In this document: piece by piece, positions 1 to 13,369 of the stretch
Position numbering within the stretch: the first letter of the stretch is position 1
Layout of the letters: every line of letters starts with the position of its first letter
Assembly: GCF_002999335.1 (NCBI RefSeq)
Contig: NW_020312062.1
Coordinates: 1 to 64,000, forward strand
Source of the DNA: Cyclospora cayetanensis
Lineage: Eukaryota > Apicomplexa > Conoidasida > Eucoccidiorida > Eimeriidae
Direction: 5' to 3'
DNA: 64,000 nucleotides
The notes under the pieces: model-generated
The model's database searches: none
What the model saw: the letters and a program-made list of their open reading frames with translations, nothing else
Told to the model about the DNA's origin: nothing
Program-made: the position numbers and the translations under genes

Positions 1-775
1 GCAATGGCTATACATGTGAAGCGTGTGTGTGAGTAATGGCTATATACATGAAGCGTGTGTGTGAGCAATGGCTATACATGTGAAGCGTGTGTGTGAGTAA
101 TGGCTATATACATGAAGCGTGTGTGTGTGAGTAATGGCTATATACATGAAGCGTGTGTGTGAGTAATGGCTATATACATGAAGCGTGTGTGTGAGCAATG
201 GCTATACATGTGAAGCGTGTGTGTGAGCAATGGCTATACATGTGAAGCGTGTGTGTGAGTAATGGCTATATACATGAAGCGTGTGTGTGAGCAATGGCTA
301 TACATGTGAAGCGTGTGTGTGAGTAATGGCTATATACATGAAGCGTGTGTGTGAGTAATGGCTATATACATGAAGTGTGTGTGTGAGCAATGGCTATACA
401 TGTGAAGCGTGTGTGTGAGTAATGGCTGTATATGAATAGTGTGTGTGTGTGTGAGTAATGGCTATATATGAAGTGGGTGTGTGAGTAATGGCTGTATATG
501 AATAGTGTGTGTGTGTGAGTAATGGCTATGTATGAAGTGGGTGTGTGAGTAATTGGTGTATATGAATAGTGTGTGTGTGTGTGAGTAATGGCTATATATG
601 AAGTGGGTGTGTGAGTAATGGCTGTATATGAATAGTGTGTGTGTGAGCAATGGCTGTGTATGAAGTGGGTGTGTGAGTAATGGCTATCTATATATATATG
701 AAGGGTGTGTGTGAGTAATGGCCATATATATATATATATATATGAAGCGTGTGTGTGTGAGTAATGGCTATATAA
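1..775. repeat. Minisatellite, about 30-34 bp unit
   Basis: Head-to-tail array built from GTGTGTGTGAG followed by TAATGGCTATATACATGAAGC or CAATGGCTATACATGTGAAGC. The two unit types alternate irregularly up to about 410. After that the units change to a pair in which a TGTATATGAATAG unit alternates with a TATATGAAGTGGG unit, giving a longer-order period. The last units carry expanded (TA)n tracts at about 690-750. The array starts at the window edge, so its full length is unknown. It ends about 70 bp before the first EGF-protein exon and probably lies in an intron or upstream region of that gene. Confidence 0.95.
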
Positions 776-845
776 ATGCCAACCCGTCCTGAATAAGTGG
801 CGTCGCTCTGTTTGTTCTCCCCCTGTCTGTGCGCCTCCACTGCAG

Positions 846-3800
846 CTATGAATTTGACAGGGGAGACTGCCCGCATCTCAATCGCTTTGCCGAGGATCTT
901 CTTGAGCAGCAGGAGGTGAGCTGTTTGTGCTTCCGTCGAGGCGGAGGGGTTTGCGAATGGGGGCAGGTAGAAGGCGCAGAAGTGTCTTGCAGGTGAAACA
1001 GGCGGTCCGCTTGGCTGGATCGCTCATGCAGACACGTCTAAGCCTCCTCTTTTCACGGCTGTGTTCTCTGAAGTGCCTGCCTGCCCTTTCTTCGCAGCCG
1101 AAAGGAGCTTGTGTAGGGAACAAGTGCGCGGAGATAGCGTTGTGTGAGGCGTACGAAGAAGAAGTCGCTGAGGAAGCGAGAAGACAGCAATCCAAGCAGC
1201 ACGCAGAAGACGAGAGCGAAAAAAGGCGAAGCAAGGCGGATCGGATGCTTCTCGAGGATCGCCTGAAGGCGGAAGCCGAGGCACGTGCAAGAAGTCTGTG
1301 CAGCCTTTCCAGGAGCTGCAGTCTGTATTGTTTGTAATTACGCCCTCGCCAACACACGGGCAGTCCCCATGTGTCACACATATACACACAAAAGGGGGGG
1401 TTGCGGAGGCTGTGCAGTTTTTTCCCCTTCTTCCTCCGTGCGCCTTCTTGAGCACGCGAGCCGCGTATGAGAGGGGGGAGGGGGGTGGTGTTTTTGGTGC
1501 TGCTCCTCCCTGCGTGTCTGTCTATGAGCGTGCGCGCGGGGAGGAGAGAGCAGAAAAGAGCAGCAACAACTGACTCCTTTCTGCGTGATGCTCCCCGAAT
1601 CGGTGGAAACGTGTAATGGCTGCCTTGGCGCGAAGGCAGTCTCCTTCCCCCCCGCTTTCTTCCAGTTTTTCGCCGCTGCATGCGTGGCTGTTGCGTGTTT
1701 CCAGGAGAACACCCCCGTTGTTGCAACTATATGGGAGGGCCCTAAGGGTCGTTATGTCTGCAGGTGAGAGGAAAGGGCGATGTTGGAAAACGTGCGATCA
1801 GGATGCTAGAAGACGAATTTAACGGCGTCGTGGAGGGAGGGAAACGGGGAAGAGGCGTGGCGTTTGCAAGTGGACAGACATGCTGCGCATTGTACTCCAA
1901 TAAAAGCGTCTCTGTTGAATTTTCTCTCGCAGACTTGCTCTCTGCTGTACAACTTTGAGCACGGCACTATAATGCGCGCAAGGGCAGCCGCCAGAGAAAG
2001 ACAGCTTCTTTTGAAAGCCTCCCTCTTGCGCTTTTTGGGGTGTCTCTGTCCTTCACTCTTCTCAGATGCCCTAAAGGCTACACTGGAGACGGCACAACAT
2101 GCGAAGACATCAACGAATGCGAAGCCTTCTCGGAGTCAATCTGCCACAACAAGGCCATCTGCATCAACACCAAGGGAAGCTATCGCTGCCTCTGCAAGGT
2201 GTGTTTCGAAGGCGTCCCTTGGTGGGCATGCGTGCTCCAAAAAGGCTGCGCTTGCCTAGCGTTCCACAATGCAAACACGGGAGCTGTCAAGCACCGCTGC
2301 AAATACACGGCCAAGGGGCATGCACACTATGAGGAAAGACAGCTCTCAGAGGCACTTGCGCCTGCTCGCTCGCTCAAGCGCCGCAGCAGCTCGTAATCTG
2401 ATAATCCTGCCACAAATTAGTCTGGTGTGCTCACAAGGCGAGGCAAAGCTTCCCCATCCCCTCTTTTCGAAGAAGCGCACAGGGAAGAATTTAGCCAGAC
2501 ATGGTTGGGCTGGCTTGAAACAATGTGTTTCTGTTGTGCTCCCCTCATGCTGCGCTTGTGACAGCCCGGATACGCTGGAGATGGTAGAGACGTATGCATG
2601 TAAGCTTTTTCCTCTTAGACTGCTTTTTACGGCTTTTTGCTCGTCATCTGGCGCTGCTCAGAGACACCGTCTGTACTGCCTCTCCGTATTCATTAGCGTT
2701 ACCCCCTGGTAGACATCTCCCGCTTTGAGGAGGGGTCAAGGAAGGGAGGAGGAACAGCTCGTTCACAATCCTTTAGCTGGTGCCGCTTTCGAGGAGGCAG
2801 TAGCCTCTCCCCTCTTGTCAAAAGCCAGACACGCATGATGCATAAGCACCCGAACAGAGGGGAGAGGGAGGGCGTCGGGAACTTCGACTCCCCGCTCATG
2901 CTTCTGCTCAGAAAACATGCACTTTGCTTCAAGTGGGGAGCGCAAGAGAGTGATTTTGTGTTGCGTCTTCAGGTCCACCAACACAACCCCTAGGTAGGGT
3001 CCTCCCCCCTTTTCCTTCTCCTTCTGCTGCAAATCCCGTTATTTCGACACCAAATACAATGCCCGATTCTCTTTCGCAAGCAGACGCTGGCTGCTCGCCG
3101 CGCCCTCTCCCCGTCCCTCCCTGTTTCAACCTCCGTTTGAGGCGTGCTTGCTTCTGCGGAGGCGGATCTCAAAGTCAAGACCTCTTCTTTGCTGTGCTGA
3201 TTTGTCGAAGTAGCTACGATAGCCGCTGCGTTGACTCGAGCAATCGGCCTTTGTGCCTGCCTTCCCTCCACTGCCTGCCTGACGGATCGTGCGGCTGTCG
3301 AGAGGGCTATTCCATGGAAAAGTGAGTCATGTAGAGGCAGCAGTGTGCTAGAGCTAGAGCCACATTGCTGCCATCGCGAAAGCTGCGCTTTCACAGTCTA
3401 TGCCTGCGAAGCAGGGAGAGGAGGCTTGCGTTTACTGGTCCGAGGAGTGACGCAGCCTTCACGCGGGAGGCGAGTTTTCATTGCCTTTCTGTGATCAGCG
3501 GTGCTTGCAAAGACATCGATGAGTGCCTCTTAGGCCTCGCGAGCTGTGCGCCAGCTTCTGTAGCCACCTGCATCAACACCAATGGAGCATACTTCTGCAG
3601 CTGCGCCGATGGGTATGAAGGGGATGGCCGTCAATGCGTTGCAAGCCCCTCGACAGTGGAGGTGCACATGTCTATCGCCATGGATTACACGACAACCCTT
3701 GCAGCCGCAGGCGGGGTTGAAGCGCTCAAAGAAGTTCTCATCGATGCTCTCCTGAAGGTGCGTAGAGGGTCAGAGTCGCGCTAGGGCCTAGCCTTACGAA

Positions 3801-4861
3801 AACATGGCCAGTGCTAACATGAGCAAAAGCGCAAAAAATGCTTTTGACTCACACATAGTAAGACATATGGCACAAATATATGTATACATATATGTATATA
3901 TATATGTATATATATGTATATATATATATATGTATATATATGTGTATATATATGTATATATATATGTATATATATATGTATATATATATGTATATATATA
4001 TGTATATATATATATATGTATGTGGAAAAAAGGAAGGGCGATATATATACTAGGCCCTTCTTGCTACTGCCACAGGTCTGCGAGACTCTCTTTTTTGCTG
4101 TTGTCGTATGCGACACACTGAGAGCGTTTGTGTATGGTGCTGAAAAGGCTTTGCTTTCTTGCCGAGGGGAGGCACGAGAAGCAGTGAAGGCCGCTTGCAG
4201 TTGACACAAACACAGGTCACCCCTCCAAGACGTCCATCGGATGTTTGGCTTCGAGTGCTGCAGGCAATCCCAGGCTTGCGTGATAGAAGCCGCATCGAGA
4301 TCAGCAGCATTGTGGAGGGCAGTATCAACGTGGTGCTGAGGATTCATCCCCCATCGCCAGATGCAGCTTCCAACAATCCAGAAGGAGGAGCAGACGCTCC
4401 CCGCCAGCTCACCGCTGCGGAAGTCCTTCTAGCCCTTCAAGAGCAGCTTGCAGAGCCACTCTCACCCCTTAGGACGGGTGCCTTAGGCGAATATGCCGCC
4501 TATGCTACTCTAGGTGGGTGTGCGCATGTAGTCCTCTGCCTGACAAGCGACTGACGCAAAAAGAATCGGCTGCTATGCCCTGCAAACTCAACTCTGCGTT
4601 GGAAGCACAAGCGAGCCGGTTTTTTGCATTTTCCCTGTGTGCTTTTCGCTAGAGCGGTATGTCTTTCTCGACAAATCGACACGCAACGAAAGCTTTGACT
4701 TGGTCGGATTCATAACGCGCTGGCTTCCTGCATGGCTCCGAGAAGCGGTTCCAAGAGATGTGCTCGCAGCAGTAGAAGTCCTCCTCCTGCTAAGTTGCCT
4801 TACCAGCGTGGCAATAGGAATTCGACGCGCTGTTAAACGGTGCTGCGCACACGCCACTTAA
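846..4861 (+). CDS. EGF-domain type I membrane protein, 3' part
   Basis: Exons read by splice signal and frame: 846-915, 1098 to about 1290, 1933-2039 (tentative), 2066-2198, 2565-2599, 3214-3321, 3499-3757, 4216-4513 and 4653-4861. From 2066 on the phases join cleanly. Exon 1098 encodes a charged Glu/Arg/Lys helix, probably coiled coil. Exons 2066-2599 make a calcium-binding EGF module (DINECEAF, then a [12 protein letters not shown] core). Exon 3214 carries another cysteine-rich module, and exon 3499 a second calcium-binding EGF module ([18 protein letters not shown]). A cysteine-free extracellular stretch of about 130 residues follows. The protein ends with one hydrophobic segment ([20 protein letters not shown]) and a short basic tail, so type I topology is predicted. 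Such architecture occurs in apicomplexan microneme and surface proteins, but I cannot assign it to a named one. The 5' end and the exons between 1290 and 1933 are unresolved. Confidence 0.75.
3868..4020. repeat. (TA/TG) microsatellite in intron
   Basis: About 150 bp of alternating TATATATG-type units inside the 3758-4215 intron of the EGF-domain gene. It produces artefactual Tyr/Ile/Val reading frames on both strands. Confidence 0.95.
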
Positions 4862-7800
4862 TCTTTGTTTTGAACTCCCGAGAACGACGCCGCTTGGGAT
4901 ACTTGTTGTCAAGCCTCGCTGCACGCGTGCTGCTGAACTGCTAAAATACGATCATTCCACGTCCACGGCCATTGCCTAAAAGACTGCCAGCCTTGACAGA
5001 CTTTGGTTTGCAAAAGTGGTACTGCGCAATGGTTAGGTGTTGCGCGGACTGCCGTATTCCTGCCTTGTGATTGCAGGTGCTCGGAACGAAGATCATCGGC
5101 TATCCCACGTGACCAAAGATCCTGTCTGTATCCTGCACCAACATGAATACTTTGCATTCGATTCTTTTATGAGCGCCATCAATACACCCACTGCTGCAGC
5201 ATGTCAATTATCTCGGGAAACGCCTACCTGAACACACGCTACTGCTGCGCGCCAAACCCGCGCACTCGATGCTGAAAGGGACTTTGTGCAACTCTTACAC
5301 AAGGATGCAAGGCCCCTCATGTAAAGCTGCTCCCCGTATACTGGTCTGACGACCACAAACAGGCTGTTGTAATGCAAAAATAACCCTACAACACCCGATG
5401 AAACGTTCGGCTTTCCTCCTCCTGGCTTCCCGTGTGGCACGATCTTGCAATTTCACTAGCAAGGAGAAGTACAAAAAAACAGTGCTGGTGTTTCGCATCG
5501 AACAAAAACACTTTGAATCTGGTCAAGGCTTACCAGAAAGGCCAATGCAGCAGTACGCAAAGTACGTCTGGATATGGTAGCAGCAGTGTTAGACAGGAGC
5601 CAAGACGTAGCAATGAAAAGAGGCCGCCTTCTCCGTGATAGGCAGACACGCTTTTCCGTACGCGGAAGGGAAATCACCCCTGTGGACCGTAAGGTTCTAC
5701 GTGACAGTGACCCGAGAGCAATATAATATCGTTTCATGGCTATGCATTTAACAATTAAAAACTGAAACGTAGTATCGCATCTCAGTCACACGAGCTGATA
5801 CATTGCATAAACAAGCTAGGGTCTATAAAAATACTAACATTCAATGCTATTTCGTACCAGAAAGTACATAAGAAACAACAAAAAATAACAGGACCCACAC
5901 TGTGGCTTCTTAGCTTAAGCAGCAGTACGCTGGAAAAAATGACAGGAGCTGTACTTGATAGTTGCTGATCCCCGTGAGAAGACACACAGAGGTCCATCAT
6001 TTCATTCCGCCGTAAAAGCTAGGGCACCAACGCACGGGTGTCTACATATGAAGAAGTTGCACACATCGACTCCAGTAAAATATATGTTGGGTTCACGGAA
6101 ACGTTGGAGCGTTCTTATAATCGTTAAGCTGAATGTGATTTGACACATGTGACGGAGAACACAGCATTCCAAGGCTTTGAACTCTTGTAGTTCCCAAGAC
6201 AGATGCTCGTGTGAGTTGATTGGAGGCTACACTATTCTCCACGAATTCTGACACACGTTGACACATTGAAAGCTTGCCAGAGCAACACTAGTTCGCTTGT
6301 TCTTATATTTTTCTGCTCATTGTCATACGAGAGGTTAGGGTGCATGTAGTGCTCCATAGAGCTTCTTCGTGGGTAGGCATTTATCTTCAAACGCAATGCG
6401 GATTGGATTTAGAGTTACTTAGTGTTTTCCGGGAAAGTTTTTTTACCTGCCCGAGTGCCTCGATGTTTTTGAGATGAGGGAAGAGAAACAGCCAGGGCAC
6501 GCGTAGCTGCACAGCCTCGAAACAATGCGTTCATTCGCAGCTAGTCGCATGTAGCATCTAGCGCACATGCGTTTAAGATTGCCTTATCCCGTATCAGTCC
6601 AGAAGTACTCTGCAATAGAGAAATATACAAGTAGAAAAGCCGATGTCAGTTTCTCACCAATTCCTTGCTAATTTAGCTAGTGTACTAAAGGGTAGTAAAG
6701 CGGTGCTCAGCCCCCTTAAACGGGATTGCGGGGCCCGTAGTTCTTTAAGTGTTATTTCTTAGGCCTACTCTTCGATTTCAGAAAGAGAGGACAGCTGAAG
6801 ACATGATTGAGGTATTCTTCCGTCACACTGTACGCATACTATGCCCTGGCGCGCAGCAACTTGCGCAGTGAGTAGGAACCGTGGGAACTGACACTGTACT
6901 TGAGGGTATCTTTTTAAAACAGTAACATTGGTTTCCAAAATGAGACAAAATGATTGCTTCCTTATTGTGATAGAGCTTGAAATATTCCAGGAAGTTTCAA
7001 CAGAGTGGTTATTGAGTTTAAAATCTCTGCACTTGCGCAGTCAGCCCACATTGGAACCTTGTTGCCCAATCGTGCCGAGGGGGCTCAAGAGAGCATTCGA
7101 ACTCATCAGTAAGGGCCATTCCAGGACAAAGGTCGTCCTCGGATGCTGGAATGCATGGAGGGAGGAACTTGCATGCCAGCGGAACGACCACGTGTGGAAT
7201 TATAGTGCGTGTTTGGGACGCACTTGAGCCTCGTATGGCATTTCGATGATTCCAACGTCCTTCCGTCTAGTCTAGCAGTGACTGCTACTTGGAGGTCTCA
7301 GAGATTAGGTGGAGTGATACAGGCTCAGGACTGGAAAACGGCGCGACAGACCACGATGCTATTACCCAACCGACAGCTGCGGCGCACGCTTGTGGGGCAG
7401 CCCGGTAGCACAGAGCCCTGATATTATCGCTATGGGTCATAACTACGCCCAACAGCCGGTTTTACTGATGTTTTTACGATCGTCAAGCTCCCCTCCCCCA
7501 AACCTTCGTCTTTCTATTTCTCGATATTGTTCTAGCAAATTGGTTTAATTGAGCTCTGGTGTGGAAGTTACTGTGCTCTCTGAATAAATCAGTCGTTCAG
7601 AGGTGCACACAACGGAAGAAGTGTACCGGCACCCATCACGTAGTATTACGCGAAAGCGCCTACTTTCCCATGCACCACATATACACCTAAACTTAATAGA
7701 GTGTTAGTGCCGCTTTGAATATCCCGAATGGCTGTTTTAAGTAGCCTTGTAGACAGCGCCGGGAGGACGCGGACAATACAGCAGGTGCTCGTATGCACAA

Positions 7801-8536
7801 AAAGTCATTCTATGAGTGAAAGCTGCGCTTGGCTGGTCAAAAACAGAACTGAAAAACTCTGGATCTCCTGCAACACAGACCATGACTAGCATTGCTTGCT
7901 TCTGGTAGGCAGAAGCGTTCGCTTTTGTAGCTGATAGTGCACGCCCACATTTTCTTAATTTACATGGCAAATTCTTAATTCACTCAACATGTCAAATTCA
8001 CCATTTCCAGTCCAGTTTTAACATTTCTTGGACGCTCGCATGTGCTTGTTTCCCTATCATCGAAAGCTGAGAAAGGCAGCACCATTCTCTTTCCTATTAA
8101 TAGCCGTTGAAGTTCAGAGGAAATTAAAAGGCTGAGGGAGGATGGTAATACTTTACCCTTCCGTCGTCTCTCACGCTTTAGCAGGCGGCAGTCCATTTCT
8201 TCTTTGAGGTCGATGCTCATGAGGCCGCGGCCGACTAGCCCATGGGCGAGGCAGTCTTCTGCATGCGCATGCAGAGAGTACTGGCTTTTATGAACTACCC
8301 AGGGCCTTCATTCTGGTATCTATATTCATGACCAGCCCTTAATGAGTTGATGCTGTACCGATGCCTCTCTGCAGTGTTTCTCCTGTGGTACTGTGGTCTT
8401 TACCCTTGGGGCTGTGGGGTCCTGGGATATGGTACTGTTGCTAAGAGTCATTATTTCTCAGGATTGCTCATTTTCACTGTACCTCTCGCCTCCGGTGCTC
8501 TAGAAGAAAGGTGCGTTTCATCCCACCCACGACGCG
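4862..8536. other. Gene-free interval, EGF gene to TSR1
   Basis: No reading frame here exceeds about 100 codons, none shows a recognisable domain, and I could not chain splice-compatible exons. The stretch presumably holds the 3' UTR of the EGF gene and the promoter and 5' UTR of TSR1. A 105-codon frame at 8347-8664 overlaps the TSR1 start in another frame and is not supported. Confidence 0.6.
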
Positions 8537-11500
8537 ATGGGGCATCGGCACCGTTCTTCACTGAAACAACACAACAAGGCCTTCAAAGGTTCTTCTTCGA
8601 AGCCGAAGAGCCTGAAGGAAAAGCGAAAGGCCGCAGCAGCAAATGCCCTAGCGCTTTCTGCTAACAGAGGCGTCACGAAGGCGGGTCGATTGCAGCAATC
8701 GAAACGGCGCCGCCTTCAGCAACTTCGCGATCTGCATCAGAAGCGAGCAGCAAGTAGCGAAGGCCCCCCCCCAAAAGTAATTCTCCTCCTGCCCTTCTCC
8801 GATGCCGTCTCTGTTGATAAGGTGTTTCATGCTCTAGCTCAGGAGCTGCTGAGCAATGATGCGAATTCCGCTGTCGAGGCGGCTCCCGAGATTTTGTCCA
8901 TGGAGGAGGATGGGCCCCCATCGATCAACAGCGCAGCGCTGGAATCATCAGCTGCCCCTTTGGAGCAGCATAGCCGCTATTTGTATACGCTGCCCGCCTA
9001 CGCGCGCAACCCTATGATACCGAAAAAGCATCAGCAGCAGATACTGATGGTTCCTGCCCCCCGCATCTGCGCCTCAGGCAGCGAACGGGAGAGCAGCATG
9101 CACCATGAAGGGGCATCTCCAGAGAGGCCAAGTGAACTTTTACGCTACATGGATCTCTGCAGCAGCTGTGACGTGCTAGTGTGCCTCTTTGGAGGCCACT
9201 GCTCGTACGAAAACAGCGCCTTCAGCGAACAAGGCTACAAGGTTCTGAAGGCTCTCAAACTGCAGGGCCTGCCCCCCTCAGTCATTGGCATCGGCTGCAC
9301 AGACGCTGCCGTTCTAGAGCCAGGCAGAGCAGTGGAAGGGAAAGGGGCAGTCACCGAAAGCACGAAGTTCATGAGGCGCTTTTTCGAGTCCGAATTCGGC
9401 GCTGAACGGTAAGCCGTCGTTGGATTCCCACCGTGGCCATCAGCTTCTACCTTTTAACTTTGCGTAGCTGACACCTACCTCCCTGTATGGCCCTTAGGCA
9501 GTGCCGCCTGGTGAAGAGCACCAGAGGACGCTGAGGAACTGCTTTTATGAGGGGGGAAGTGACCTTAGCATGTGGGATATAGGGGGGGGGGGGCTCCCTG
9601 ACCCCTATTTTCAGTCGCTCTTGGTCGGATGAACGCGCAATTTCCACTCAAACATCCCTCTACATGCGATACTTGGGGTGCTCTTCAGGAAGTTCTTTGG
9701 GGTTGGGGCTTCCACGGATTGGAGCAGTGTCTTGAGGGCGTTTGGTGCTGCTGCTAGCGTGGAACAAGTTAATCTTCAGGAGAAGAGCATAAGTAAACGT
9801 GCGGAGGCAGCGGCTTTCAGGCAAAGAGGCCACCTCCTGGCCCTCAGCTGGCGCGTAGCATGGCATCGCTTGTCAAGCGATGCTGCAACAGAACCCGAGC
9901 CGTGTCTTGAGGTTTCTGGATTGGTGCGTGGGGCTGGCTTAACATGCAAGTGAGCACTCAGGTTCAGCGGTGTGTTGCCGAGCGCTTTTACTGCCTAGTG
10001 ACGCCTGTCAGTGCGCGGTGAAGTGGCCTTGCCTTCAACTTGTAGATGCGCTTCACAGTGCACTGCCAAGCGCTTGCATGAGGCGCTGGTATGGTTGTGC
10101 TTTTTTGCAGGCTTCCGGTGCATATTACGGGTGTCGGTGACTTTGTGCTCACGCGAATAGAGGCTATAGAGTCTAGTGCACCCAAACGGCGGGAGCCAGC
10201 CGGGCTAGCCGACTCGGCGGCGCGAAACAGCGAGACCTTGGGGACTGATCTGCAAGGTAAGGCAACGTGGCAGCGCACTCTGGGCCTAACTTTGAGGATC
10301 CATGTTCCCGGCTATTGGACGCAATTGCTCACTCTGTAGTGCTTGTGACGATGGAGGCTGTTGTCACTCTGTAGTGCTTGTGACGATGGAGGCTGTTGTC
10401 TTGAGAAGTGAAAAGAGACGGAGTTTACACGTTACGGGGACTGCTGGGCTGCTTGTATGCGTATACTGTCGGGGTGCAGGAGTAGTGGAGGCATCACAAC
10501 CCCTGCAGCCGCTCGACATGGCTGCCATGGAACAGACTTGGCCTACAGCGGAAGAGATTTGCGGAGAGGATAGAGCGTCTGAGCCCTCCAGGAGACGCGT
10601 TAGGGTTCCCAAGAATGTAGGGGATTATGAACGCGCTTGGCTGGAGTCTGACACTGACGGCTCTCATTACGGCAGTGGGGACGAGGAGCAGATGCACAGC
10701 GGTGACGAAATTCAAGTGGAAGATGGCATTGCCTGTGAGTCTGCAGTTGCCGCTCTGCGCATTTCTCCGCATTATTGGAGTACTGTTTTGTAGACACTGG
10801 CGTTGGCGTATCGCCGTGTAAAGCCGTGCAATTTCATTAGGTCTATCTTTGCTGCAGCTGACAGTCAGCCCGCCCCCCTCTCGCACACACCTGACGACGT
10901 CGATGACGATTGGAAGCTGCTTGAGAGCGCAGAGCAACACAGCATGAGGGAAGACAAGTAAATCGCTGCTTCGCACTGATAGCACTGCCCCTTTTGAATC
11001 GCCAAAGGCCGTGAGGGCAGGGTTATTGGGATGTGTTTTGCATCGGTGGTATAATGCTGCTTTCAAGCCCCACACCCCTCAGGATTCGAATTCTTAAGGG
11101 TCTATCACTTTTTGTCATCAGCGAAGCGTATGCAACTCAACGGCGGGAAGCGGCAGAGATGGAAAAGGACTTTCCAGACCAAGTATGTCAGATGCAGTAA
11201 CGGGTTGTGTCTGGTTGTCGTGAGAAGGGTACCAAACACGTTACTCCTGTGGACAGCACTTTTTCACGCAAGGAGTGTTCGCGTGGTGCTCCTTTAGTGT
11301 TGAGGGGGAGTATGTTGTGGGAATACGAGTTTTCGTTTGTCCAGATGGATACGCCACTGGATATCCCTGCGAAAGAGCGCTTCCAGAAGTACCGAGGCCT
11401 GAAGAGCTTCCGTTCATCCCCATGGGCTAAGAACGAAGATCTACCGTTGGAATATGGCCGCATCATCGAAGTCTCGAGCCTTAAGGTAGCACTTGCTGGT

Positions 11501-13369
11501 GTTACATCTACTGAATGGTTTTTGTGCATTGCATAGCGGGTTCGTGGTACTCTGCAATCGCAGATCGAGGCACTTGAAAGACACTTGGTAGGTGCCAGAT
11601 CCTTCGCCAAGTCTGCGCTTTAAATGCCGCAAGCTGTTTACTGTGTGTCTCAGGGCTTGGCGCGCTATGCACATCGCGCGCATGCGGAGCTATGCCAAGT
11701 GTCATCCGGTTTCGCCGGCCGCTTTTGTCGCCTGTGGCTGCCTCTGCGTCACTCATACGTGCTAAGGCAGATGGTGCAGCAGCAACAGCCGCAGCTGGAA
11801 GGCTCAGATCTTGACAACGCACTGATCACTGCAATGGGATGCCGACTAGCTAACCGCTTCGCGGTCTCAAGTCTGAACAACACCGGCCCCCCCCCCTGTG
11901 CCAGTGCAGATGGCGATCTAATGTTGCCCGACTTCCTCCTACTGTCGCAGCTTTTGCAGCATGAGAGCCAGGTAGCAGTGGTTCACTCACAAGTAACGTT
12001 CTGTGATGAGGAGGCACTGAAGGGCAAGGATCCGGTGTTGATGGCGTGCGGATTTCGCAGGTAAGCGATACGGCACGCGCGCACTTCTCGCTAAGCCTAC
12101 GCGATATGTGAATAACGCTTATTGGATTTCAGTGCAGTTCCTTTCAGACACTTTCGAGAGGAACACGCCTGTACGTATATGGCATTTGTGCTTGCCCATG
12201 CTCGCATTATTGGTCACTTGCAGGTTTCCAGCATCCCCTATCTATTCTGAAGAGCCTAGGCAAGGCATACGTAGTGCAGCGAAGTGGAAACTTAAGCGAT
12301 GGGCTGAACCTGGCGCAACTCTCACAGCCACCGTGTATGCGCCCCTGGTGCTTCCACCCTCACCTTGTATTATGCTTAGAAGCGAGAAAACGGGTACGTC
12401 CATAGCAAAACAACCATAAGGTGGTACTAATTTAGTATGTTTGCATGCTTATGCCGGCGACATATGTGTTTGGTATCGATATTGTGGGGATTGTGCTGTG
12501 TCTTGTGGGCTGGACAGCATCTGACGGCGTGCGCGTTAGCGCTTGGGGCTCAGTACTGCCAGCGAATAAAGCGAGCAGCCGATTAATCATCAAGCGCGTG
12601 CTTCTTAGCGGCCATCCGTTCAAGGTTCACAGACGCAAAGCAGTTGTCCGATTCATGTTTTTCAATCCTGACGACGTGCGGTGAGCAAGCGCGTGATCTG
12701 CTTTGTGCTTGTAAAGCCACAGCCAGACGATGTCGTATTGCCTTCTGAAATCTCACTAGACCAATGCTTTAAACAATATGTGTCCATTGCAGGTGGTTTA
12801 CACCCATAGAGCTGCACACTAAGAAAGGGCTTCGCGGGAACATTGTGGAACCCTTGGGTACCCATGGCTACATGAAATGCAAGTTTAATGATTATCTTAA
12901 ACAGAACGACGAGGTGAGGTGTTCGACGAATGTCAACGTCGGCGGTCATACACAGCTGACTTTCTGGACACCGCTCTGTGTGTGTAGCAGGGGTAACAGA
13001 ATTCATTGGTTGAAAATACACAAATGCGCGGACTAGGTGTCTTTTGGTTGATGAATGAATCAGCATGCTAGCCCGGCGCTCAAATTTTCTAGCTCTGTTG
13101 TTAGGCATGATTGTGCGATCTCCTTTGTAGTGCAGTGATTAGCTGAATGCGGTGATATCAGGTGAATAGCTATGATGTAGGGTCGTCGGTTCTGCCACAA
13201 CGCGCTCAGCCTTCTTTGTACTGGATGGAAGTACCAGGAGAAATGTCCCTTGTGGTGTGTTGTGTGCGTGTGCCGCTTGTAGGTGTTGCTGCCCCTGTAC
13301 CGCCGTGTATTCCCAAAGTGGTATCCTGAGTCATGGGGTGGCTCGCCAAATCAGCAGCCAATGGACTAA
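8537..13369 (+). CDS. TSR1: Ribosome maturation protein TSR1
   Basis: TSR1 is a Bms1-like but GTPase-inactive factor that binds pre-40S particles and is needed for 20S pre-rRNA processing and small-subunit export. Thirteen exons: 8537-9408, 9689-9949, 10111-10256, 10480-10734, 10858-10957, 11122-11182, 11345-11485, 11537-11587, 11654-12060, 12224-12393, 12518-12680, 12793-12913, 13283-13369. The sum is 2,835 nt (944 residues) with every phase consistent. Family hallmarks in order: basic N-terminus ([16 protein letters not shown]), [11 protein letters not shown] with HITGVGDF (AARP2CN region), [81 protein letters not shown], and a final [12 protein letters not shown]. The start ATG gives the expected basic N-terminus. 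Exon 11654 begins with a poorly conserved stretch and its 5' boundary is the least certain. Confidence 0.93.
10326..10396. repeat. Tandem duplication of about 36 bp in TSR1 intron
   Basis: The segment beginning TCACTCTGTAGTGCTTGTGA and ending GGAGGCTGTTG occurs twice in immediate succession, essentially identical, in the intron between 10256 and 10480. It looks like a recent local duplication. Confidence 0.9.

Noticed and set aside
1..775. CRISPR-like array
   Set aside because: Units are contiguous and similar throughout, with no unique spacers, and the DNA is eukaryotic.
462..876. Minus-strand frames rich in His-Ser-Thr-Tyr repeats
   Set aside because: They are translations of the minisatellite and have no independent support.
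878..1726. 282-codon minus-strand frame
   Set aside because: It lies antisense to the charged-helix exon and an intron of the EGF gene; composition is basic low-complexity and no domain is seen.
3804..4347. Tyr/Ile/Val-rich frames on both strands
   Set aside because: They arise from the TA/TG microsatellite in an intron.
8347..8664. 105-codon frame with a hydrophobic start upstream of TSR1
   Set aside because: It overlaps the TSR1 first exon in another frame; the TSR1 frame has clear family motifs.
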